DNA of 32,049 bases, from assembly GCA_902774915.1 (NCBI GenBank), contig CACYKH010000019.1, forward strand, positions 1-32,049, given 5' to 3'. The translations under genes were made by a program, and so were the position numbers. Below are positions 15,501-24,700 of this stretch, in pieces. Position 1 is the stretch's first letter. Every line of letters starts with the position of its first letter. The notes beneath the pieces are model-generated. The model was given only the letters and a program-made list of their open reading frames with translations, was not told the origin of the DNA and did not search any database. This DNA is from an uncultured Lachnospiraceae bacterium. GTDB lineage: Bacteria; Bacillota; Clostridia; Lachnospirales; Lachnospiraceae.

Positions 15501-15667
15501 CTTCCAGCAAGCTCATCAAGATAAAGCAGACTGACCTTATGAACAGCATCCTCCGTATCTGCACTTGCGCGTCGACCCATTATCAGAGTTCCAATGACCA
15601 TGATTGCCAGAAATACTAACGCCCCAATTATATAAGTAGATGTTGTCTTTTTTTGTTGATTTTTCAA
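12572..15667 (-). CDS. Hybrid sensor histidine kinase with PAS-like domain and two receivers
   Basis: This is a 1031-residue protein starting at TTG 15667, chosen because a G7 tract lies six bases upstream and no ATG occurs before the first membrane helix. TM1 lies at about 14-32, an extracellular Cache-like sensor at about 35-285 and TM2 at about 293-318. A coiled coil leads to a PAS-like domain with SDYRSVYYANLDED near 371. HisKA has His526 (SHEIRTP), and the ATPase domain has N box near 643, DTGIGI near 676 and SSGLGM near 706. REC1 has Asp818 and REC2 Asp956. There is no HPt, so phosphate must leave through a separate HPt. It is the last gene of the operon, 49 bases after the lipoprotein gene with no terminator between. 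The extracellular ligand is unknown. Confidence 0.9.
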   Translation of the reverse strand: MKNQQKKTTSTYIIGALVFLAIMVIGTLIMGRRASADTEDAVHKVSLLYLDELAGRREQVVENNLQNSIEDIEIAVNLMTDDDTNSVEHLQEYQARMKKIYKLEKFAFVDTTGVIYTALGPQDNIDDYSFDYKNLTEPDISILNIDSLDKKVVIAIPVDIPFNGDTLKVCFMEKDMDEMLSGVSMESGEDDATFCNIYTRDGVALSNTILGGLAVEDNLVSAMKTADYAPDYSYDLFISEFSEGKSGAVSFTYNGIREILSFEPVEGTDWQLTYLVRESVISDEIGSITNGIIVRSILQSILLSICLIALFAFIIYQMRRNSKVLLEKETADAENRVKQQEMQEKIDLQEKLIEEEKKRALQDNLITAMASDYRSVYYANLDEDDAVCYREDPLDEDQSPEGQHFKFTERFKYYAENHVAEEYREGFLKFIDLDNIRNSLTESRLITYRYLVRYGDIEYYEMLRMAGVRLAENRDDGIVHSVGVGFTIIDKEMREEMSRNEILSEALASAEQANKAKTAFLSNMSHEIRTPMNAIIGLDSIALNDPETPEKTKGYLSKIGDSADHLLSLINDILDMSRIESGRMIIKSEEFSFPQLLESINTMFSGQCQDKGIDYQCHVSSDVDDYYIGDGLKIRQVLINVIGNAVKFTDKGGVHLDVKRTASYDGKSTLLFEIADTGIGISDEFLPHLFDTFAQEDESTTRKYGSSGLGMAITKNIVEMMNGEIKVESKKGEGTTFFISVTLTDVDKDDDRRFDVEITPEQMSVLIIDDDKVACDHATIVLEKAGISAEVATSGAEAIEMVKLKHARRTPYNLILVDLKMPEMDGVETTRRIREIVGNESAIIILTAYKWDDVLEDALQAGVDSFIPKPLFATVVIEEFKTAFKKKTMQGRSEDEKIDLAGKKILLAEDMQVNAEIMVMVLEMKDMQVEIAENGKIALDKFESSEIGFYDAILMDMRMPEMDGLEATRRIRALEREDAKKVPIIALTANAFDEDVQRSLQVGLNAHLSKPVEPERLYQTLEEFIWEATRE

Positions 15668-15716
15668 GACAATCCCCCCCAAAACATTCCACTTTTATGT
15701 TATAAATCTTATCACT

Positions 15717-17255
15717 CTACTCTTCTACAGAATCACTACTTACAGGGAATGTAAAGTATGTATCTGGATAAGGTTCATCTTCAAGTGTAAAGTGCCACCA
15801 CTCCTCATCCAGTGGTTTGAATCCATGCTTCATCATAGCATTTCTAAGAATCATTCTATTCTCATACTGTTCATCAGTGATTCCAGTATAGTCAGGGTGA
15901 GAAAGTTCTCCAAAATAATCAAAGGTTCCGCCCATATCCACCTCTTTCTCTGTTTCCATATCAAAGAGAGTAAGATCGACAGTACTACCTCTGCTATGAC
16001 CAGAGTGCTCTGCTATATAACCCTGATCGAAAAGCACTGATTTATCAAGTTCAGGATAGAAGTAATCCTTCATTTTTGTATCATCAACATCTTCAGCCCA
16101 TTCAACAAAATTATCTACAGCCATCTGAGGTCTATAGGCATCAAATATCTTAAGTCTGTAGCCCTGTTCTTCAAGATCATCACTAACCTCTTTGAGGGCA
16201 TCTGCTGCTTCCTTGGTAAGTAAAGCAACTGGTTCTTCATATCCATCTATTCTGTCACCAACAAAGTTATATGTTGAATAATATCTGATTTCAAGAATAG
16301 CATCCGGAACCGCCTCACTTAAAAGAACAAAATCAGATGAATCCTCCTCCGGAGTGGCTGCCTCCTTAGGCTCATCTTCCTTATCCTCTTCTTCATCCTC
16401 GTCAGTAGTATCCTTCTCAACCTTTTCAATATCCTCAGATTGATCTATAGTAAGGTCAAAGTCCGCGAACATCTCATCATCCGGAAGTGCCATCTCAAAA
16501 CCATCTGTAACATCCATTCCCAGATCCGCTTTACCTATCTTAAGACCAAGTACATGACCACCCTGAGTTTTATTTGAAGAAACAAAATGCATATGCCATC
16601 CTGTCGCATTTAGATCTGACATATATGGTGGGCAATATAGGCCAACTACAGTTCCTTCAATATCTTCATAGTGGAAGAATGTCTGATCTGTCTCCAGAAC
16701 CTCTGCAAGAGGTTTATATGGTTCCTCTTGTGCATATTCACTTCTGACATTCATTTCATCGAATGTTCCATCTATACGAATAAAGTAGAATTTATTCTCT
16801 CCAAGCTCAGATACTTTTTGATTCAGTTTATCTTGTAGCGCATTAATATCATTCACTCCATTAAGTATATCTTTTACATCCTCATCAAAGAATGTAACAT
16901 TTGAAAATGGAATCATGGTATCATCCGAAACCTCTTCCACACTACCGTCACCTGCTGCACGGTAAACCTTACCATCAACGGCAATCAGCTCTCCATTCAG
17001 CCCATCGAATGTTCCTATACCAATATCGCCTCTCTTTTTCAGATCAGCCACAGAAACACTACCATGGTAATCACCAAAAGTAAGCCCTTGCAGAAGTGAA
17101 ACCTGATAAACTGTATCCCTGTCATACTCAGCTGCTGCGCTTGTATTAGTAGCAACTTCCTCTGTGTTATCCTTCGCCTGCTCCTTAGCACCACATCCCG
17201 TCAGACAAAGTGATATCGCTGTAACCAGTGCTACTAACTTTCCAAACTTTTTCAT
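15717..17255 (-). CDS. Lipoprotein fusing acetolactate decarboxylase and VanX-type D-Ala-D-Ala dipeptidase
   Basis: This is a 512-residue secreted lipoprotein with signal peptide and lipobox LTGC (Cys21). Residues 48-280 are a full acetolactate decarboxylase (AlsD/BudA) domain. It has YQVSLLQGL, GDIGIGTF, Glu89 in GEL, Arg171, and the zinc ligands His221, His223 and His234 in WHMHF..GGHVLGL; this enzyme converts acetolactate to acetoin. A very acidic linker (about 272-306) leads to a peptidase M15D domain (310-505) with Arg375 (AYRP), His420 and Asp427 (SGHSRGSTVD), and Glu485 and His488 (EWWHF), matching VanX. Both active sites look intact. The ATG overlaps the upstream kinase stop as ATGA, with AAAGGAG nine bases before. 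The single open frame argues against an assembly artefact. Confidence 0.9.
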   Translation of the reverse strand: MKKFGKLVALVTAISLCLTGCGAKEQAKDNTEEVATNTSAAAEYDRDTVYQVSLLQGLTFGDYHGSVSVADLKKRGDIGIGTFDGLNGELIAVDGKVYRAAGDGSVEEVSDDTMIPFSNVTFFDEDVKDILNGVNDINALQDKLNQKVSELGENKFYFIRIDGTFDEMNVRSEYAQEEPYKPLAEVLETDQTFFHYEDIEGTVVGLYCPPYMSDLNATGWHMHFVSSNKTQGGHVLGLKIGKADLGMDVTDGFEMALPDDEMFADFDLTIDQSEDIEKVEKDTTDEDEEEDKEDEPKEAATPEEDSSDFVLLSEAVPDAILEIRYYSTYNFVGDRIDGYEEPVALLTKEAADALKEVSDDLEEQGYRLKIFDAYRPQMAVDNFVEWAEDVDDTKMKDYFYPELDKSVLFDQGYIAEHSGHSRGSTVDLTLFDMETEKEVDMGGTFDYFGELSHPDYTGITDEQYENRMILRNAMMKHGFKPLDEEWWHFTLEDEPYPDTYFTFPVSSDSVEE

Positions 17256-19969
17256 AAGCTTGAACTCCTTTCGCCAAGTTTTTTACATATTTCTATATAT
17301 TCATTGATAAATGAATCTGCCTCTCCATAGATAAAAGCTATATCATTATCTCTTGCTGCAAATTCATGTTTTTTAGCTCTTTCACTGAATTCTTTCAAGC
17401 CAATAGTTGCCATTGAACTCTTTATAGAATGAGCATCTATCTTATATGCCTTTATATCTTTTTCTTCAAGGCTCTTTCTCATCCTCTCCGAACGTTCTGG
17501 CCACTCTCTTGCAATATCTCCTATAATCTCCAGGAGCATATCCTCTTCTCCGCCACAATAGCTGAGAGCCTCATCATAATCTAAGCCTTCAATATAGGAC
17601 AGCCTGTTCTTTAGTGTTCCTGTATCCTCTGATAAAACTTCCGCAGATGATTCTATTACCTTTTCCTTAGGAAGCATGTTCTTCACCATGTCTTCAAGGA
17701 CACTCGAATCTATAGGCTTTGTAAGATATTCATCAAAGCCTTCTTCAAGATACATCTTACGGCTTCCAGCTACAGCATTGGCTGTCAGAACTATTATCTT
17801 CGTTTTTTTATTAACAGATGCCTCATCCTTTCTGATGATGTGAAGAGCTTCAATTCCATCCGGTTCTGGCATCATATGATCCATGAGAATCAGATCGTAT
17901 TTCTTTTCCTTGCAAAGCTCTATAGCCTTTTCACCTGAACTGCAGAGATCTGGAACAATACCATTTCTCTTAAGGAATAGCTTTACAATTGTAAGGTTAG
18001 ACTGATTATCATCCACTGCAAGAATCTTAGCATCTGGCGCAGCAAAACTGCTTGATGGAGTTACAGTTGTCTGCTCGACTTTCTTCTCCATAAAGTCTTT
18101 TTCCAGGATTTCTCCCTCTTCAAATCTTACCGGAAGCTTAACCCAGAACTCAGAACCACTTCCGTATTCACTCTCTACTCCAACCTCTCCATTCATGGAA
18201 TCAACTATACTTTTAACAATCGCCAACCCGAGTCCTGTACCTTCAATATTAGCATTTGTCTTAACATCAGCTCTTGAAAATGCATCAAACAAGAATTCCT
18301 GATCTTCTTTTCGAATACCCTTTCCTGTGTCTTTAACGAGCAGACTAAGTCTGTATTTATCATCCAAACTCTCCCCGTCAACTCTTAATGTTACAGAACC
18401 CTTTTCTGTATATTTAACAGCATTATTTAAAAGATTGATTATAATCTGTCTGATTCTAAATTCATCACTTATAAGCTTGTTAGGCACGTCTTCACCTATT
18501 TCAACTTTAAGCTCAAGATTCTTTTCTTCCACTCTTTCATTTATGAGGGAAATGACATCATAAAGCATATCAGACATAAGGAAATCCGAATCCTTGATCT
18601 CCATCTTTCCAGATTCAATCTTAGTGAAATCCAGAACATCATTAACCAGCATAAGAAGCATATTTCCCGAGGTTTTGATGTTTCTCGAGTATTCCTCAAC
18701 CACTTTATCATTATTCTCTCTAAGGATCATCTCATTCATACCGAGAATGGCATTGATAGGAGTTCTTATCTCATGAGACATGCTGGCAAGGAATCTGGTC
18801 TTTGCTTCCGATATATCTATTGCATGCTGTTTTTCCTTATTTATCATTCTAAGATCATGAACTTGCTGGATTACAATAAACGTAAGAAGAAAAGCCAGGC
18901 CCGCCACCATGAAAATATATTCTTTAACGAATGAAACTTCCAGTATGACACACGTAAGCTCTATAAGACATCCAACAAGGAAACCAATAAAACCAATAAA
19001 TGTATAGTGGTAAGAAACTGTGTTTCCTCTAACAGCATCAATTATCAAAACAGCAAGGCCAGCTATTGCTAAAAAGACGAGGACTGCATTGGCCAAATCA
19101 ATCATATTGTAATATGGCACAATTCCTGTAAAGTGAAGTAATGGCCAGATTATCGCATTGATTATCGAAACAATCATTATGATGGACATGCTTTTGCCAT
19201 ATCTTCCACGCTGTATGGATGTAAGGTATTCGATCAGAGGTAGAGGAATAGTCAGACAAAGCATAAAACTTATGAGACCATTCACATGGTATACCCCAAA
19301 GACAAATGGAAATAGCATTGAATCTGTAATAAGCCAGGCCGCTATAACAAATATACTTAGTGCTCCATACATCATATCAATCTTCGTTCTGAACATTAAT
19401 CTGAGAACTATGCTCACAACAAATGATACAAAGGAAAAAATAAGAACAATGAAGGACAAAACAAACATATGACCCATCTTGTCAAACAAGTAATCAAATG
19501 AAGCAGAAGGAGTTCCAATAAAAATCTCCGGAACTTCCCTGTCTATATCAGCAACTGAGTGCCTTACTATCATGATCTCAGAACCCGAATCCTCTCGTTT
19601 AAGAGGGACCATCACATAGAATCTCCTAAATACACCTCCCGGCATATTTACATCTCTATTTTCTATAAAATCCTTACGAAGCTCACCATTAATATAAACA
19701 GTAACATCTCTTCTTGTATCAAAGTATAGATACTCATTGTCAGTTATATTCTGAGGTAGAGTAGAACTAATAGTTATCTCGCTATTCTCCCCTTCCTGCT
19801 CGTCCCAATCTTTCATGAGACGAACTTTTTCTTTTGGAATAACATCTCCTTTATTAATAAATCCATAATAAATAAAAACAAAGGCATTAAAGACAAGCAA
19901 AGCCAACAGCAAAATCTTTACTGCTGCATTGCATATATCTGATAGCCTTTGTTTCTTATTATTTTTCAT
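17252..19969 (-). CDS. Hybrid histidine kinase: 7TMR-DISM sensor, HisKA, HATPase, REC, HPt
   Basis: This is a 905-residue protein. The start is ATG 19969 (MKNNKKQ) because GGTGGGA precedes it and a longer frame would enter the upstream gene. One N-terminal helix and an extracellular beta-rich domain (about 40-160, DISMED2-like) are followed by seven membrane helices (about 165-370), the 7TMR-DISM layout. HisKA has His399, and the ATPase domain has a normal N box, DTGKGI and GTGLGL. The receiver has Asp697 (motif MPEPDG) and the HPt His847 (HSIKSSMATIG). It shares the REC-HPt tail of the kinase at 3510-6086 and is probably a paralogue. It lies 22 bases after the pseudo-kinase gene and four bases into the lipoprotein gene. 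The ligand is unknown; carbohydrates are suggested for DISM sensors in general. Confidence 0.92.
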   Translation of the reverse strand: MKNNKKQRLSDICNAAVKILLLALLVFNAFVFIYYGFINKGDVIPKEKVRLMKDWDEQEGENSEITISSTLPQNITDNEYLYFDTRRDVTVYINGELRKDFIENRDVNMPGGVFRRFYVMVPLKREDSGSEIMIVRHSVADIDREVPEIFIGTPSASFDYLFDKMGHMFVLSFIVLIFSFVSFVVSIVLRLMFRTKIDMMYGALSIFVIAAWLITDSMLFPFVFGVYHVNGLISFMLCLTIPLPLIEYLTSIQRGRYGKSMSIIMIVSIINAIIWPLLHFTGIVPYYNMIDLANAVLVFLAIAGLAVLIIDAVRGNTVSYHYTFIGFIGFLVGCLIELTCVILEVSFVKEYIFMVAGLAFLLTFIVIQQVHDLRMINKEKQHAIDISEAKTRFLASMSHEIRTPINAILGMNEMILRENNDKVVEEYSRNIKTSGNMLLMLVNDVLDFTKIESGKMEIKDSDFLMSDMLYDVISLINERVEEKNLELKVEIGEDVPNKLISDEFRIRQIIINLLNNAVKYTEKGSVTLRVDGESLDDKYRLSLLVKDTGKGIRKEDQEFLFDAFSRADVKTNANIEGTGLGLAIVKSIVDSMNGEVGVESEYGSGSEFWVKLPVRFEEGEILEKDFMEKKVEQTTVTPSSSFAAPDAKILAVDDNQSNLTIVKLFLKRNGIVPDLCSSGEKAIELCKEKKYDLILMDHMMPEPDGIEALHIIRKDEASVNKKTKIIVLTANAVAGSRKMYLEEGFDEYLTKPIDSSVLEDMVKNMLPKEKVIESSAEVLSEDTGTLKNRLSYIEGLDYDEALSYCGGEEDMLLEIIGDIAREWPERSERMRKSLEEKDIKAYKIDAHSIKSSMATIGLKEFSERAKKHEFAARDNDIAFIYGEADSFINEYIEICKKLGERSSSL

Positions 19970-19991
19970 TAAAATCCCACCAATTTTTTTG

Positions 19992-21716
19992 TTATAATAT
20001 CCAGTTCTTTTCATGGAAGTCATTTATTATATCAACAAGTTTTTTAGAGTTTTCTTCAATATTCTCTAAATAATTTCTTGTCTCATCATCCATTTTCTCG
20101 TCCTTGAGTGCTTTTTTATTCAGCTCAACAATATTATTAATAGAGGACAGTAATTCGTCTCCCTTATCAGAGAGGAAAGCTTCTCTTCCCTGAATAGCCA
20201 GAGTCTCTCGCACCTCATCATCAACATTTTCAATACCCAGGATGATATAGTTATTATCCTGCATACGGGATATTTTCATACTGACATAGAATGGACCGTT
20301 ATTCCCAATCTGTCTATATGTCATTACAAAAGTATCTTTCTGCTCTAAGGCATTCATAAGTGTCTTTCTTTTCATTGCCGAAAGGAAAGCATCTCTATCG
20401 TCAACAAACACCTTTTCAGAAAGCTCCATTTTACAATCACTAAAGAAATGCCATCCACGGCGAACCTCTGAGATTGTTTCATCCTCATCACCCTTGCGAT
20501 ACTGAATATATTCCTCCGTATCCGCATTGACATAGTAAAGATCCATATAGTCTCGAGCTAGTGTCTGTGCGATATTAGTGTACATCAGTCCCGAACTAAC
20601 AGCCTTTTCATAGGCTTCCTGTGTCATAGCCTGCTCATGCTGAATACGAATCATATCAGTAACATCCTGACCCATACCAAGAATGCAAAGCCTGCCCTCT
20701 GTATCTCTATATTTTATTTTTGTTGTCTGAATCTGCTTTTGATTGCCGGCCGCATCCGGAACATCCTCAAAATAAACATAAGGCTTTGAAAGCGAAAGAG
20801 CTATTTTGTCGTCTTTCACAAAAAGAGCCGCTGTTTCAGCATCAAATAAATCAGCATCTGTAAGCCCTATAACACCATCTGAATTCTTCTTTTGAGCATA
20901 CTCTGCAAAAGCCTGATTGCACGCCAGGTAAACACCTGTTTTCGCATCTTTTGTAAAAGTCATTCCAGGCATATTGTCAATGATAGAAATAAACCTGTTC
21001 TTTAATTCTGTGATTTTCTTTGTCTCTTCCCTTCCACGCCTAATTTCTTCTTTTTCTTCACTTGCAACAAAAGAATGAAGCATACAGGTTCCAAGCATAT
21101 AAGCTATAGAATAAATTGGAAGCAAAGGATAGAACAGCTGAATTAAAAGACAAACAGCCATAATAATACCGAATGAAGCAAGAATTCTAAACCTGGAACG
21201 TATTTCCTGCACTTTAGGAAACCTTATCATGGAATATATACAATATACCGAAATAGTAATAAGGAGAATAATCTGACAGACCAAACTGATATCTCGAACA
21301 GTCAGATCATGATAAACACAGTTTTTATCAACCACGAATAATACAGGAAAAAAAATGTTTAAAATAACAAGACATGTAATCACTCCCGCAAATGTATTTC
21401 CTGCAAATATTAAAAAGTAACCAAATCTATTATTCTCATCTAAGTAAGCCACTGTATACTGCGCCCAAAAGGCTATGCCCACAGCCATCGCAACAAAATA
21501 AATAGTAGTATCAATAAACAAAGCTGTTGAAAGCTTTTTACTATCGATTATCCCCCACAAAATATCTGTAATATAGTATACAAGAACAGCAAACAAAAAC
21601 CTCCTGTATACTTTCCATGCAGGTTTATTATATGAAACCTTCGGGTCAAGAAGGATATCCTGATTTACAATTAATAATACCAGGACCGCAAGCAGTCCTA
21701 TCACAGAATAATACAT
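19992..21716 (-). CDS. 7-TM PAS sensor ending in a DHp domain without the phosphoacceptor histidine
   Basis: This is a 574-residue protein. Seven membrane helices (about 1-220) precede a PAS domain (about 245-355, NMPGMTFTKD) and a second PAS-like domain (about 375-495, DYMDLYYVNADTEEY). The C-terminal 65 residues align with HisKA domains: AFLSDKGDELLSSINNIV lines up with the usual AFLSNMSHEIRTPMNAII, with Asp520 in place of the histidine, then two long helices ending in IINDFHEKN. No ATPase domain follows. It therefore cannot be a kinase, but it may dimerise or regulate the kinase encoded 22 bases downstream. The PAS pair is closely related to that of the upstream gene. AGGATAGGA precedes the ATG. 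Confidence 0.85.
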   Translation of the reverse strand: MYYSVIGLLAVLVLLIVNQDILLDPKVSYNKPAWKVYRRFLFAVLVYYITDILWGIIDSKKLSTALFIDTTIYFVAMAVGIAFWAQYTVAYLDENNRFGYFLIFAGNTFAGVITCLVILNIFFPVLFVVDKNCVYHDLTVRDISLVCQIILLITISVYCIYSMIRFPKVQEIRSRFRILASFGIIMAVCLLIQLFYPLLPIYSIAYMLGTCMLHSFVASEEKEEIRRGREETKKITELKNRFISIIDNMPGMTFTKDAKTGVYLACNQAFAEYAQKKNSDGVIGLTDADLFDAETAALFVKDDKIALSLSKPYVYFEDVPDAAGNQKQIQTTKIKYRDTEGRLCILGMGQDVTDMIRIQHEQAMTQEAYEKAVSSGLMYTNIAQTLARDYMDLYYVNADTEEYIQYRKGDEDETISEVRRGWHFFSDCKMELSEKVFVDDRDAFLSAMKRKTLMNALEQKDTFVMTYRQIGNNGPFYVSMKISRMQDNNYIILGIENVDDEVRETLAIQGREAFLSDKGDELLSSINNIVELNKKALKDEKMDDETRNYLENIEENSKKLVDIINDFHEKNWIL

Positions 21717-21722
21717 ACTGTC

Positions 21723-24700
21723 CTATCCTTTTTGCTTTTTTGCCTTTAGTACACTCTTGTTTTCATACATTAACTCATCTGCACGTTCATAAACAGGTGC
21801 TACACTCGAATCATTTTCAAACCTTGACATACCTACTGCAATAACAACGCCGCCACTACGAGTAGCTTCCTCATTATGCTGATGCATCTGTTCGATAAGC
21901 TCATCAATTCTGGCATAGTCACTTCCCTGAGAAAGAACGCAGAACTCGTCACCTCCGACTCTGAATACCGGACTTCTCTTAAAAGTAGTACAGATGATTT
22001 TGCATGCATCACGAAGATACTGATCACCAGCCTTGTGTCCCTCAGTATCATTAACCTTCTTCAGATCATTAACATCTAAAATAGTAATAGAAAAATCAGC
22101 AGCACGGTTCATTTCTATCTGTGCATTAATTCTCTCTTCGTATACCTTATAAGCATTTCTATTCTTTACGCCTGTAAGAGCATCGATATTGGCTTCAATA
22201 CGAGCCTGTGCAAGGCGTCTTCCATACTCTTCTTCTTGACGAACCTGGGCATCAATATCATTCACTCCAACAATAAGTCTCTGACCTTCTTTCTCCTCTA
22301 CCATAGCAGCCTTGAGCTGAACATAGCGAGGCTCACCATCCGTTTTTAGGCGGTAGCTAAGTGTAAAAATACCATTCTGCTTAACCTCTGTCAGAACATT
22401 ATCTCTTGTAAGTAATGATACAAATCTATTCTGATCTTCCGGATAAACTATTGATGAAGCGAGTTTTCTATAAGCCGCAAAGAAGTCTGTTCCTTCACTT
22501 GGAATCTCAAAGTTGTTAAATCCTGTTGTTGCACTAAATTCACGATAACTACCATTTTCAGGTTCAACAACATAAATACAGAAGAATTCACCTGCAAGTG
22601 CAGTTATTCTATTATATGCACCCTGCTCCTCGAGAATCTTCTGAGCCGCATTACGCTCCCTAAGTTCTTCATCTACATCAGTTATTCCAAGAATGATATA
22701 ACGCTCATCATCCTGCATTCTGGTAACTCTCATACTGGCATAACATGGTTTACCACTTCTTAAAATCCTGAATGTTGTCATAAACAATTCATTTTTATCC
22801 AGCTCAGCTAAAAGAGTTTTTCGATCCATGACGTTAGTCACCATTTCTCGATCTTCTTCATATACTAATTCATTAATTTCATCCACACATTGTTCAAAGA
22901 AATGCCATCCACGACGGAGTTCACTCAGGATTCCTGTCTCATTATTTACACGATATTCAATAAACTCCTCAGAATTTACATCAATATAGTAAAGATCAAG
23001 ATATCCATAAGCCAATGCCTGAGCAATATGAGTAAAGATGATTCCACTGTTACGAGCCTTTTCATATGACTCTTTCGACTTAGCATCATTTCTATATATT
23101 TTGAAAGAATCTGATGCCTCCTGGAACATTCCGAGCACACATAGCTTTCCATTAGAATCTGTATATTTTAATTTAGTTGTCTTAATTTGTTTTGAATTAC
23201 CATCCTTATCTGTCATATTGGTGAAGAAAATATATGGTTCATCCATTGAAAGCGCAACCTTATCATCTTCAACGAAAGCTGCAGCCGTTTCTTCATCAAA
23301 TAATGCATCAGGCGTAAGTCCAACAACCTCCTCCGGACTCTTCTTATGCGCATATTCTGCAAAATCCTGATTACAAGCTAAATAAACACCTGTTTCCGCA
23401 TCCTTCGTAAAATTCATTCCAGGCATATTATCCAGAAGTGACGAAATTGTTTGCTTAAGCTCAGCAATCTCCTCAGCCTCTTCCAAAAGCTGTTTCTGCT
23501 TATTAGCCCTTCTGTCAGCTTTCATCTTCTGAACAAGCAGGAAGATGATAATTGAAAATACTAAAATAAGACTGACAAAAACTATGAGCCAGTTATCCTT
23601 TAAAAACTTAGCGAAGGTAACCTTTTGATTAACGGTCATATAAGAAGCGAGCGCCGCATCCATCTCCTCGCTCTTTGTAATTATTGCAGTTTTATTTAGA
23701 AGAAAATAAAGCTCAGTATCCCACTTGTCTACCGCAAATGAAAATGGTAAAGACTCTCCTGTTGGGAAAGAATAAAGATTGTATTTATCTAAAGCATCTT
23801 CTGCCGTAGGAATTCTATATGAACTGACAAAAACACAGTCTGCATCACCATCTGATACAGCCTTATAGCATGCATCAAGGCCTGGATACTCTTCTCTGCT
23901 GGTCTTAGGATACAAATCCTTTGTGAACGTATCAATGTTCATCATTCCTTGGTTAATCGCAAGCTTAATGGTGCTTTCTTCAGAAATAGAGCGATTATCT
24001 GTAGCACGCATTATAGCGTTGATCTCGGTTTTCATAGCTGGATCAGTAAGTCTTATCCCCATCTGATCTGCTTCATAGCTACTAACATAAACAGGGAAAA
24101 TACAATCTACTTCACCAGATTTTAGTGCATCCAAAGCATCTTTTGTTGTATCAAAAGGAATAGCCTCAAACTCTACACTTTGACTATCCAGATTATTTTC
24201 AGCATGGGCCAGATAATCCTTTAATGCTCCCACCAACTCCCCTGATTTATCATCAAAATCACAGAATGGGAGATAATTATCACGATATCCAATTTTTATA
24301 GCGCCATGACTTTTAACCCAGTCCTCCTGAATTGGTGAAAGTAGCGCTGTAGTTCTCTCACTATATAGTCTTTCTTCAGATATTTTTTGACTAAAATATG
24401 GATCCTGATCCTGAATCTCAGCAAGTGCCATATTGAGTTCAGAAAGAAGATCAGGGCGGTTCTTATTTACCGCATAATAATAATCAGATCCTCCAATTCT
24501 GCTAACAGGAATCACGCCTTCAGAATTAAAAGAATAAGTAGTGGCATATCCATCAAGTTCACCTTGAACCACCTTTTCCATTGATACATCTTCTTCATCA
24601 TTAACCTGAACAATTTCAAAAGAAAGATTATTCTCTTCTTCCCATGTTTCTAAGAATCCCTGCTGCATACTATCTTTATTAACACCAATCTTTTTACCAT

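Noticed and set aside
15717-17255. Part of a vancomycin-resistance cluster because of the VanX-like domain
   Set aside because: No VanH dehydrogenase, VanA/B ligase or VanRS pair is present, and the domain is in a secreted fusion, whereas VanX acts in the cytoplasm.
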